A stretch of DNA of 22,454 nucleotides. Source: a virus. Under the pieces are notes generated by a model that saw nothing but the letters and a program-made list of their open reading frames with translations, searched no databases and had not been told where the DNA came from. The stretch lies in IMG/VR virus record IMGVR_UViG_3300030107_000134, positions 1 to 22,454 of that record; one strand, written 5' to 3'. Positions 1 through 6,415 of the stretch are shown here, in pieces (positions within the stretch are counted from its first letter, which is position 1; every line of letters starts with the position of its first letter). Position numbers and translations under genes: made by a program.

Positions 1-735
1 AAAGCCAGCGAAACGGGGATAGTAGCAAAAGAGGAACTTGATGCCGCGCAGAAGATGATGTCTGCGGATCAGTATGCTCAGGAGTTTGAGTGTTCCTGGA
101 ATGCGAATGTACCTGGCGCGATCTTTGGTAAGGAGATGCAAGATGCTCTGGATGCTGGAAGAATTACGAAGGTTCCCTATGATCCCTCGGTTAAGGTAGA
201 TACCTGGTGGGACTTAGGAATTGGAGATAGCACCGCTATTTGGTTTACACAGACCGTAGGGAGAGCCATCCAGGTAATGGATTATTATGAGAATAGGAAT
301 GAAGGGTTACCCCACTACTGTTCCGTTCTTAACCAAAAAGGATACCTATACGGTACACATAATGCACCGCACGACATAGATGTCCGTGAATTAGGGTCTG
401 GTAAATCAAGAAGAGAGATTGCCTGGGATTTGGGATTGAATTTTAGAGTTGTTCCGAAGCTGCCCCTTGAAGATGGTATTCATGCCGCGCAGCTGCTGAT
501 ACCGCGCTGCTGGTTTGATAAGGCTGCCTGCCACACGGGATTGGAATCTCTGCGGCAGTATCATCGGGCCTATAACGAAAAGACAAGAAGTTTTAGAACA
601 TCACCCGTACATGATTGGTCATCACACGCATCGGATGCCTTTCGGTATTTGGCGGTAGGTATTCGTGAAAATAGAATTGGTGACAGACCGCCACAACAGA
701 TGGCTGATAATCACTACAACCCTTTTGCTGCATAG
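1..735 (+). CDS. terL: Terminase large subunit, C-terminal part (5' end outside window)
   Basis: The reading frame is open from base 1, so the first ATG at 55 is internal and the 244 residues here are only the C-terminal part. TerL is the packaging motor: it pumps DNA into the prohead through the portal and cuts it. The visible part is the end of the ATPase region, with the typical 'EFECSW' and 'GAIFGKE' strings (residues 28-45), followed by an RNase H-like nuclease domain. Likely metal-binding acids are Asp71 in 'WWDLGIGDST', the 'PHDIDVRE' segment in the middle, and Asp205/Asp212 in 'HDWSSHASDAFRY'. The ATPase Walker motifs are upstream of the window. It ends at TAG 733-735, which overlaps the ribosome-binding site of the next gene. 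The family is sure; the phage-specific packaging type cannot be told. Confidence 0.93.
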   Translation, partial: KASETGIVAKEELDAAQKMMSADQYAQEFECSWNANVPGAIFGKEMQDALDAGRITKVPYDPSVKVDTWWDLGIGDSTAIWFTQTVGRAIQVMDYYENRNEGLPHYCSVLNQKGYLYGTHNAPHDIDVRELGSGKSRREIAWDLGLNFRVVPKLPLEDGIHAAQLLIPRCWFDKAACHTGLESLRQYHRAYNEKTRSFRTSPVHDWSSHASDAFRYLAVGIRENRIGDRPPQQMADNHYNPFAA

Positions 736-743
736 GAGATATT

Positions 744-1292
744 ATGGCTGAACCGACATTTTGGGATAAACTCGTCAGTACACTGAAACTTGGCGAGAAA
801 CCAAAGACCAGCAAAAAAGAATATACGATTCCAGATTCCATACCGTTAATTGGTGGCAAACAAGTTACTTTGTCGAATGAGTTTAGTGAAGAGCAAGAAA
901 AATTCTTTGAGGATGCACAAAAATCGAATGAACGGGACAGAAAGCGAAGAGAAGAGGAAGCCAGAAAATCATTAGTTAAAGAAACTGTCGATGCAGCAAA
1001 ACCCCCCAAAGAAGAAACCCCACCCCCTAAACTCCCTAAACCTCCTAAACCCCCAAAAACGGGTCAAACAAATAATGAAACGGGTACGGGCGGCACGGAA
1101 AGCACTGTCGAAACGCAGCCAAAAGAGGAAACAATAGAAATTGTTAACGAAATGATCGGTTCAAAAGGCGGTACGGTTGTCCCAAATAAAGTCCTCGATT
1201 CAAACGCACTAAGAAAGAGAAGGTCGTTAGTTTCAAGGGTCGCAAAAAGAGGCCTTCTGGCTGGTGAAGATGCCAACAAGATGCTGAATTAA
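744..1292 (+). CDS. Hypothetical Pro/Lys-rich phage protein between terminase and portal
   Basis: I do not recognise this 182-residue protein. AGGAG at 734-738 lies 5 bases before the ATG, so the start is well supported. The protein is highly charged and probably largely disordered. A central stretch (about residues 80-110) is a run of Pro-Pro-Lys units, followed by a Thr/Gly/Glu-rich linker. The C-terminal ~45 residues look more ordered and basic ('ALRKRRSLVSRVAKRGLL'). There is no signal peptide or membrane segment. Its place between terL and the connector gene suggests a role in packaging or head assembly, but this is inference from position only. Confidence 0.8.
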   Translation: MAEPTFWDKLVSTLKLGEKPKTSKKEYTIPDSIPLIGGKQVTLSNEFSEEQEKFFEDAQKSNERDRKRREEEARKSLVKETVDAAKPPKEETPPPKLPKPPKPPKTGQTNNETGTGGTESTVETQPKEETIEIVNEMIGSKGGTVVPNKVLDSNALRKRRSLVSRVAKRGLLAGEDANKMLN

Positions 1293-1293
1293 T

Positions 1294-1488
1294 ATGTACG
1301 GTTCCAAGAAAAATGTCGCTGGGATGATGGGCGCATTATCCTCACAACCCCTCCAGGGAATGCGGTTTGCCATGAATGTAGACCCTCTGGAGAGAATGGA
1401 GCAAAAGCGAAAAGGCCGATTGATGGGTGGCGATCCGAAGAAATCCAAGAAAAAGAAATCCTTAATGGGGATGTATAATGGCAGATAA
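1294..1488 (+). CDS. Small basic hypothetical protein (64 aa)
   Basis: The start codon follows the previous stop by one base and the 3' end overlaps the portal start at 1478, which fits translational coupling in a tight operon. There is no clear Shine-Dalgarno sequence, so translation would depend on the upstream gene. The protein is Met- and Lys-rich, with a C-terminal cluster 'DPKKSKKKKSL' (about residues 47-57) suited to binding nucleic acid or an acidic surface. No family is recognised. Gene packing and the lack of any other explanation for the 185-base gap support it as real, but a spurious ORF is possible. Confidence 0.6.
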   Translation: MYGSKKNVAGMMGALSSQPLQGMRFAMNVDPLERMEQKRKGRLMGGDPKKSKKKKSLMGMYNGR

Positions 1489-3103
1489 GGTATTGCCGCA
1501 AATCGCGGCACTCGACAAGAGATATAAGAGTTTACTGTCTCAGCGATCCAACTGGGAAAAACACTGGCAAGAACTGGCAGATTATATGTTGCCCCGTAAG
1601 GCCGATATTACCAAGCGGAGAACCCAGGGCGATAAGCGCACTGAGTTGATCTATGACAGTACCGCTCTTCATTCCGTGGAACTTCTAGCCTCTAGTCTGC
1701 ACGGTATGTTGACAAGTCCAAGCACCCCCTGGTTCAGCTTACAATATAGGAATAGTGATCTTCAGAGTAATGACGAAGCAAATGAATGGCTGGAGACTTG
1801 CTCCTCCCAGATGTACAAGTCTTTGCAGCGATCCAATTTTCAGCAAGAGATTCACGAATTATATTATGACCTGGTGGTGTTTGGCACTGCTTCTATCTTT
1901 ATTGAATATGCCCAGGAAGAAAGATCTTTAAGGTTTTCAGCGCGTCACATTGCAGAAATATGTATTTCCGAAAACATGAACGATAAGGTCGATACGGTTT
2001 TCAGAAAATTTAAAATGACGGCCCGTCAGATCCTACAGAGGTTTGGCGATAAAAATGCCCCCGACAGAGTAAAGAAGGATGGCGATAACGAACCCTATGC
2101 TGAACATGAGGTGGTTCATGTCGTATTTCCACGGGCAGATGCCAAAGGTGGATTTGCAGAAGACAAGCCGTTTGCCTCTATATATTACCACGAAGACACG
2201 AAAGTTCTTCTTTCCGAAAGTGGTTTTGACTCTATGCCGTTCTGCGTACCCAGAATGAATAAGGATAGTGTCAGTATTTGGGGAAGATCCCCTGCGATGA
2301 ATGCTCTGCCTGACACCAAAATGCTCAATAAGATGTCTGAGGTTACCATTCGGGCGGCACAAAAACAGATAGATCCACCACTGATGGTTCCAGATGACGG
2401 GTTTATTCTACCAGTTAGAACAACACCTGGCGCATTAAACTTCTATCGTACTGGAACAAGGGATAGATTAGAGCCTCTCCAGGTTGGCGCAAACAATCCA
2501 TTGGGTCTAAATATGGAAGAGCAAAGACGGAATGCTATCCGTGAGGCCTTCTATGTAGACCAGCTGCTTTCTCAGGAAGGCCCAAGAATGACGGCTACGG
2601 AGGTTTTACAAAAGAACGAGGAAAGAATGCGGCTACTAGGCCCAGTTCTTGGAAGGCTCCAGGCAGAACTTCTACAACCTCTTATCTCAAGGACATTTGA
2701 ATTGATGCTGGCAAATAAGGAATTACCAGAGGCTCCCGAAATGCTCCAGGGCCAGAATATAGATATTGAGTATGTATCACCTCTGGCAAAAGCGCAGAAG
2801 CTAACAGATCTTCAAAGCACAATGAGAGGCCTCGAAGTAATGATGCAGATGGGCGAAATGGCTCCCGTTGGTGACTATATCGACACCGATGGTTTGATTA
2901 AGTACATTGCAGAAGTTACTGGAATGCCTGCGAAAATTATAAAATCAGAAGAAGAAGTCGCGGCATTAAGAGAGGAACAACAACAACAGGCAGCAATCCA
3001 GGCACAACAACAAGAACAAATGCTTGAGGGTCAGAATATGCAGCAGGCCGCCCCCATGATGAAAGTTCTACAACAAGCTGAACAAGCCGCTAACCAACAA
3101 TGA
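1478..3103 (+). CDS. Head-tail connector (portal) protein, T7 gp8-like
   Basis: 541 residues, the usual length for podovirus connectors. The N-terminus has the family pattern: an N-terminal helix ('LDKRYKSLLSQRSNWEKHW'), then 'ELADYMLPRK', 'YDSTALHSVELLASSLHGML', 'TSPSTPWFSL', and the segment 'LVVFGTASIFIE' near residues 130-145. It forms the dodecameric ring at one capsid vertex through which DNA enters and leaves, and on which the tail tube proteins assemble. The C-terminal ~45 residues are a Gln-rich tail (CAA/CAG runs at DNA level), common in this family as a variable barrel or core-facing end. The start at 1478 overlaps the upstream small gene; a G-rich stretch (GGGGA near 1467) may act as the ribosome-binding site. 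The stop overlaps the next start as ATGA. Confidence 0.95.
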   Translation: MADKVLPQIAALDKRYKSLLSQRSNWEKHWQELADYMLPRKADITKRRTQGDKRTELIYDSTALHSVELLASSLHGMLTSPSTPWFSLQYRNSDLQSNDEANEWLETCSSQMYKSLQRSNFQQEIHELYYDLVVFGTASIFIEYAQEERSLRFSARHIAEICISENMNDKVDTVFRKFKMTARQILQRFGDKNAPDRVKKDGDNEPYAEHEVVHVVFPRADAKGGFAEDKPFASIYYHEDTKVLLSESGFDSMPFCVPRMNKDSVSIWGRSPAMNALPDTKMLNKMSEVTIRAAQKQIDPPLMVPDDGFILPVRTTPGALNFYRTGTRDRLEPLQVGANNPLGLNMEEQRRNAIREAFYVDQLLSQEGPRMTATEVLQKNEERMRLLGPVLGRLQAELLQPLISRTFELMLANKELPEAPEMLQGQNIDIEYVSPLAKAQKLTDLQSTMRGLEVMMQMGEMAPVGDYIDTDGLIKYIAEVTGMPAKIIKSEEEVAALREEQQQQAAIQAQQQEQMLEGQNMQQAAPMMKVLQQAEQAANQQ

Positions 3104-3327
3104 AATTAGACGATTTAAAGAAGACATACCGCCAGCTATTTAATACTGACGAAGGCAAGGTCGTTTTACGCGATTTAAAACTCAGAAACCATATGCTTTC
3201 CTCAACATTTGTGCCTGGCGATACGAATGACACCGCATTCCGCGAGGGTCAGCGATCCGTTGTTCTGACGATATTAAGAATGATGGAAGAGAAAACAACG
3301 GCAGAAATTCAACAATTAAAGGAATAA
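3100..3327 (+). CDS. Bbp19-like phage protein
   Basis: 75 residues, starting in an ATGA overlap with the connector gene. The pattern 'YRQLFNTDEGKVVLRDL' followed by 'FVPGDTNDTAFREGQRSVVLTI' matches my memory of the Bbp19-like family first named in Bordetella phage BPP-1, which lies next to the portal gene in many podoviruses. No biochemical role is established that I can name. Position and conservation suggest a minor head or connector-assembly role. It is short, soluble and has no membrane segment. Confidence 0.8.
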   Translation: MKLDDLKKTYRQLFNTDEGKVVLRDLKLRNHMLSSTFVPGDTNDTAFREGQRSVVLTILRMMEEKTTAEIQQLKE

Positions 3328-3330
3328 AAG

Positions 3331-4125
3331 ATGAGTGAAGCAGAGACAACCCAGGAAACTGGATCTCAGGAGGCTGCTGCGCCAGCAGTTAATTTTATTG
3401 ATACATTACCAGAGGACATAAGAGCAGAACCTTCTCTGAAAAACTTTTCAGATATTGGTGGTTTGGCAAAGAGTTATGTCCACGCACAAAGGCTCATTGG
3501 GTCTGACAAGGTGCCGATACCAGGCAAGTCAGCTACCGAAGAGGATTGGGATATGGTCTATTCCAGGCTAGGAAGACCGACAGATGCCAACGGCTATGAG
3601 ATTGAAATGCCGAAGGCCTTTGAAGACAAGGACAGTCAGAGATTTAGGGAAGCCGCCTTTAAGGCTGGATTGAACGGAAAGCAGGCATCGGCTATGGCTG
3701 AAATGCTTAATGGTCAACTCACAGAGGCTTCCGAAAACTATACGACAAATGCAGAAAACTTGCGCCATGATTCCGAAATGGAGTTAAGAAAGGAGTGGGG
3801 TAAGGCATTTGAGCAAAAAATGCAGCAGGCTAACCGTGGGGCAGAATATTTTGCCGATAGCGAAGTTCTGGATATTCAGCTTGCCGATGGTCGAAAAGTA
3901 GGTGACCATCCGCAATTAATAAGAATGTTTGCCTCTCTAGCCGAAAGGATAGCAGAGGACAGCGTAGAGGGTAAGGCCCAGGATGCGATTATGACACCCG
4001 TTGAAGCAAACCGCGAACTTGCGGAACTTCAAGCGAAGGACAGTCCATACTGGGATAAGACCCACCCTCAACATGATTCCTTCGTTCAAAGGGCGCAGCA
4101 GCTTTTTGAACTGATGGGAGAGTAA
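3331..4125 (+). CDS. Probable capsid assembly scaffolding protein
   Basis: 264 residues, very acidic at the N-terminus and helix-rich throughout, lying directly before the major capsid gene as scaffolds do. An AAAGGA motif precedes the ATG. The N-terminus is low-complexity (Glu/Ala/Thr). Then comes 'LPEDIRAEPSLKNFSDIGGL' and 'SYVHAQRLIG', a pattern typical of podovirus head scaffolds ('LP...R..PSL..F.....LAKSY...Q.LIG'). A long central coiled-coil-like stretch follows, and the C-terminus is 'SPYWDKTHPQHDSFVQRAQQLFELMGE', where Asp/His-rich spacing is common. It would guide capsid subunits into a prohead and then leave. Sequence-level identification rests on pattern and position together. Confidence 0.82.
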   Translation: MSEAETTQETGSQEAAAPAVNFIDTLPEDIRAEPSLKNFSDIGGLAKSYVHAQRLIGSDKVPIPGKSATEEDWDMVYSRLGRPTDANGYEIEMPKAFEDKDSQRFREAAFKAGLNGKQASAMAEMLNGQLTEASENYTTNAENLRHDSEMELRKEWGKAFEQKMQQANRGAEYFADSEVLDIQLADGRKVGDHPQLIRMFASLAERIAEDSVEGKAQDAIMTPVEANRELAELQAKDSPYWDKTHPQHDSFVQRAQQLFELMGE

Positions 4126-4219
4126 GATAACCTTTTAGGCCTTACGACTTTTTTATCATCGTGACCCCTTTCGAGGGACAATCCATCAAAACTTAACTTA
4201 AATAATGAAGGAGTGTATG
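4126..4219 (+). promoter_or_regulatory. Capsid leader with small UUCG hairpin and strong ribosome-binding site
   Basis: This 94-base gap is the longest non-coding stretch in the head module. It has a T run at 4149-4154 with no convincing stem before it, a short hairpin CCCT-TTCG-AGGG at 4166-4177, and GAAGGAG at 4207-4213. The last sits 6 bases before ATG 4220, which favours that start over ATG 4205 and ATG 4217. A UUCG-capped hairpin in a capsid leader may stabilise or be a processing end for the mRNA; this is inference. No promoter can be named. Confidence 0.5.
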
Positions 4220-5279
4220 ATGAGTACACAAATTACTACAGCCTTTGTTAATCAGTATAGTTCCAATGTTCAGCTACTCTCTCAACAGATGGGAAGTCTT
4301 TTGAGAAATGCGGTGGATGTTGAAACTGTCAACGGTGACAAAGCATTCTTCGAGCAAGTAGGCAGTGCCGCTGCAGAGGAGAAAACCACAAGAAACAGCG
4401 ATACTCCGCTGATGGACACACCCCATTCCAGGAGAATGGTAACATTAGCAGACTATGAGTATGCAGATCTCATTGATTCGGAAGATAAAATTCGAATGCT
4501 TATTGACCCTACATCAACTTATGCCAAAGCAGCAGCTGCGGCTATAGGGCGAAAAATGGACGATGTTGTCATAGCGGCTTTGGGTGGTACTGCGAAAACT
4601 GGATCAGCTGGTTCTACATCAACTGCTCTTCCAGCAGGCCAGAAAATCGCTCATGGGTCAGCAGGATTAACCATTGCAAAATTAGTATCAGCGAAAAAGA
4701 TACTTGACCAAGGCAGTGTTGATCCATCAATAAAGCGATACATCGTTGTATCTCCAGAGCAGATGGAAGATCTATTGAACTCAACTACAGTTACTAGTGC
4801 AGATTTTAATTCGGTAAATACTTTGCCTATCTAGGTGGAAACACTTAGATGAAACTCAGTCAAATTCGGGGAAGGCTTTAAAATGCTAATCCCGAGCCAA
4901 GCCTAGAAATAGGAAGGTGTAGAGACTTGACGGCTGATACCCTAACATTCAGATGAGGGTAAAGAGAAAGTCCAGACCACAAACTCGACAGAGGCGGTGA
5001 AAACCGTAGTTGGTATGAAAGGCACTTGTACAGGGTGATATTGATACTTTTGTTGGTTTCAAGTTCATAACATCAAACCGTTTAACTGACGATGGCACTA
5101 GCCGACTATGCTATGCCTGGGCAGAGGATGGGTGCAAATTGGCCATGGGAAAGGAACCAACGGCCAGCATTGATGTAAGACCTGATAAATCATACGCAAC
5201 CCAAGTGTACTACTGCGCTTCATTCGGCTCAACCCGAATGGAAGAAGCAAAAGTAGTTCAAATTGCTTGCAACGAATAG
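4220..5279 (+). CDS. Major capsid protein, split gene: exons 4220-4815 and 5018-5279
   Basis: Two exons join to give 285 residues, a normal size for this HK97-fold podovirus capsid family. Exon 1 starts 'MSTQITTAFVNQYSSNVQLL' and includes 'RRMVTLADYEYADLIDSEDKIRML' (about residues 72-95) and 'AAAAIGRKMDDVVIAAL', all typical. It ends after GT of a Val codon at 4815. Exon 2 supplies A and continues 'KALVQGDIDTFVGFKFITSNRL', then the C-terminal strand region ending at TAG 5277-5279. The junction reads 'SADFNSVKALVQGDID', matching the family pattern with no gap. Without splicing the frame runs into intron sequence and stops at 4834, giving 204 residues without the C-terminal third. Exon 2 has no usable start of its own. 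Downstream AGGAGG at 5280 serves the next gene. Splicing is inferred from structure and protein continuity, not measured. Confidence 0.93.
4816..5017 (+). ncRNA. Self-splicing group I intron, IC3-like, in the capsid gene
   Basis: 202 nt, near the minimum for a group I intron, with no internal protein gene. P1: exon GGU 4813-4815 with guide GCC 4825-4827, giving the U-G pair at the 5' splice site. P10: CUUU 4821-4824 with exon-2 AAAG 5018-5021. P2: ten pairs 4828-4837/4842-4851, GAAA loop. P3: 4856-4861/4932-4937. P4: 4865-4870/4891-4896. P5: 4874-4876/4885-4887. P6: 4897-4898/4916-4917, with hairpin 4902-4913 capped by GAAA. P7: 4924-4927/4969-4972. P8: 4939-4943/4956-4960 with an inner CAU/AUG. 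P9: 4995-5006, GAAA loop. The terminal G is 5017. The P7-P8 core resembles the cyanobacterial tRNA-Leu and Azoarcus tRNA-Ile introns as I remember them. Confidence 0.93.
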
Positions 5280-5294
5280 TAGGAGGATTAAAAA

Positions 5295-5759
5295 ATGGCT
5301 ACAGTTTACTCAGTCCAACAGACTAAGCATAACCAGAATGATCCTACTGAAAAGATCAAGCCAAACGAAAAGGGTGGCAGAGTTCGTATTGCATACGCGC
5401 TATACGAGGCTTCTTCCCTAGCGTCTGGTGATGTCATCAATATGTTTGTTTTACCAAATGGAGCGAGAGTTCTTGAAGGTACGCTAACACATGACGCGAT
5501 GGGTTCATCTACTACTTTGGCGGTAGGTCATGCGGCATATAAGAATGCCGATGGTACAACAGTTGCACTTGATGCAGACGAATTTTTCGCTGCTGCTGCT
5601 TCTACATCCATAACAACAGTTAATGTTGCGGTAACATCTGCACTAGGCAGAAACACCGTAATTGACGCTGACGGTGACGGTTACACAGTGACCGTAACAA
5701 TGGGTGGAGCAGCTGGCACTGGAACTGTCGAACTGCAAATGCTCTACGTTGTAGATTAA
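5295..5759 (+). CDS. Putative capsid decoration / head structural protein
   Basis: 154 residues behind a strong AGGAGG site (5280-5286), directly after the capsid gene and closed off by a strong terminator, so it is probably made in bulk with the capsid. It is rich in beta-strand-like Thr/Val/Ala patterns ('VTSALGRNTVIDADGDGYTVTVTMGGAAGTG') and has 'GGRVRIAYALYEASSLASGDVINMFVLPNGARVL' near residues 27-60. No signal peptide or membrane segment is seen. Similar small proteins follow the capsid gene in many marine podoviruses and are annotated only as structural. A capsid-surface decoration role is inferred from position, size and likely abundance. Confidence 0.7.
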   Translation: MATVYSVQQTKHNQNDPTEKIKPNEKGGRVRIAYALYEASSLASGDVINMFVLPNGARVLEGTLTHDAMGSSTTLAVGHAAYKNADGTTVALDADEFFAAAASTSITTVNVAVTSALGRNTVIDADGDGYTVTVTMGGAAGTGTVELQMLYVVD

Positions 5760-5766
5760 AGATCTT

Positions 5767-5794
5767 GGACGGCTCCTTCGGGGGCCGTCCTTTT
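5767..5794 (+). terminator. Intrinsic terminator with UUCG loop after capsid cluster
   Basis: A ten-pair stem (5767-5776 with 5781-5790, nine Watson-Crick pairs and one U-G) encloses the loop TTCG at 5777-5780 and is followed by TTTT at 5791-5794. The C(UUCG)G closing is a typical very stable tetraloop. It lies 8 bases after the stop at 5759 and 16 bases before the next start, so it probably reduces transcription from the abundant capsid genes into the tail genes. Confidence 0.93.
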
Positions 5795-5809
5795 ACTTAG
5801 GAGAATTCA

Positions 5810-6415
5810 ATGCCATCAGTTGTAGACATAGCAAATGAAGCCTTAAACATCATTGGAGCGAATACCATCTCTGCTCTAGATGAGAATTCAAAGGCGGCTA
5901 TCGTAATTAATCAGCGATACAGTACTATAAGGGATAGTGTCTTTAGAGATCACCCTTGGAACAGTCTGACGAAAAGAGCAACTCTGGCACAAGATACCGA
6001 AACACCTGATTTCGGCTATACATACCAATACACACTCCCCACCCTTCCCTATTGCCTGAGAGTTCTGGAATTCTCTAATGGCACCTCCAGCTATCCTCAA
6101 GACAATATGACAAATAACACGGGTGGCCCCGTTTTTGTTATTGAAGGCCGTAAACTTCTTACTGATGAAGGTACTGTAAAAATAAGATATATAGCACGGG
6201 TTGAAGATCCAAATGAGTATGATGCCTCTCTCATAGATGCTTTGGCGGCAAAGATTGCCACAGAAATATGCTATTCCATTACGGGTTCGGCATCTCTCGT
6301 TACAACAACCTTTCAGCTATACCAGCAGAAACTATCACTTGCTAAGAATGTGGATGCAACAGAAGGCGCACCACAACGTATTGAGGCATCAGACTTTATT
6401 GAATCGAGGTTCTAA
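5810..6415 (+). CDS. Tail tube protein A (T7 gp11-like)
   Basis: 201 residues, the usual size for the gatekeeper/adaptor of podovirus tails. The N-terminus 'VVDIANEALNIIGANTISAL' and the string 'RDSVFRDHPWNSLTKRATLA' (about residues 41-60) are family hallmarks. So are the later 'YTLPTLPYCLRVLEF' and 'TVKIRYIARVEDPNEYDASLIDALAAKIATEI'. It would form a ring under the portal linking it to the nozzle. AGGAG lies 8 bases before the ATG. The stop overlaps the start of the next gene as TAATG, so the two tail-tube genes are coupled. Confidence 0.92.
   Translation: MPSVVDIANEALNIIGANTISALDENSKAAIVINQRYSTIRDSVFRDHPWNSLTKRATLAQDTETPDFGYTYQYTLPTLPYCLRVLEFSNGTSSYPQDNMTNNTGGPVFVIEGRKLLTDEGTVKIRYIARVEDPNEYDASLIDALAAKIATEICYSITGSASLVTTTFQLYQQKLSLAKNVDATEGAPQRIEASDFIESRF

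Noticed and set aside
593-1009. Antisense ORF of 138 codons
   Set aside because: It overlaps terL and the next gene on the opposite strand, has no ribosome-binding site or recognisable protein pattern, and all other genes run forward. The same holds for the other minus-strand ORFs.
4149-4154. T run after the scaffold gene as an intrinsic terminator
   Set aside because: No stable stem lies directly before the T run.
4820-4832. Alternative 5' splice sites after 4824 or 4830, which also keep frame
   Set aside because: They would insert extra residues (NTL or NTLPI) into the conserved capsid stretch, break the GGU/GCC P1 and CUUU/AAAG P10 pairings, and conflict with the ten-pair P2.
4205-4834. 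A complete 209-residue capsid gene ending at TAG 4834
   Set aside because: The last residues (NTLPI) are intron-encoded. The C-terminal third of the capsid is in 5018-5279, and a group I intron explains the gap better than a truncated pseudogene.
4816-5017. Group II intron, intein or insertion sequence as the interrupting element
   Set aside because: There is no group II domain V-like end, no open frame for an intein, and no inverted repeats or transposase. The P7 and P8 core is plainly group I.
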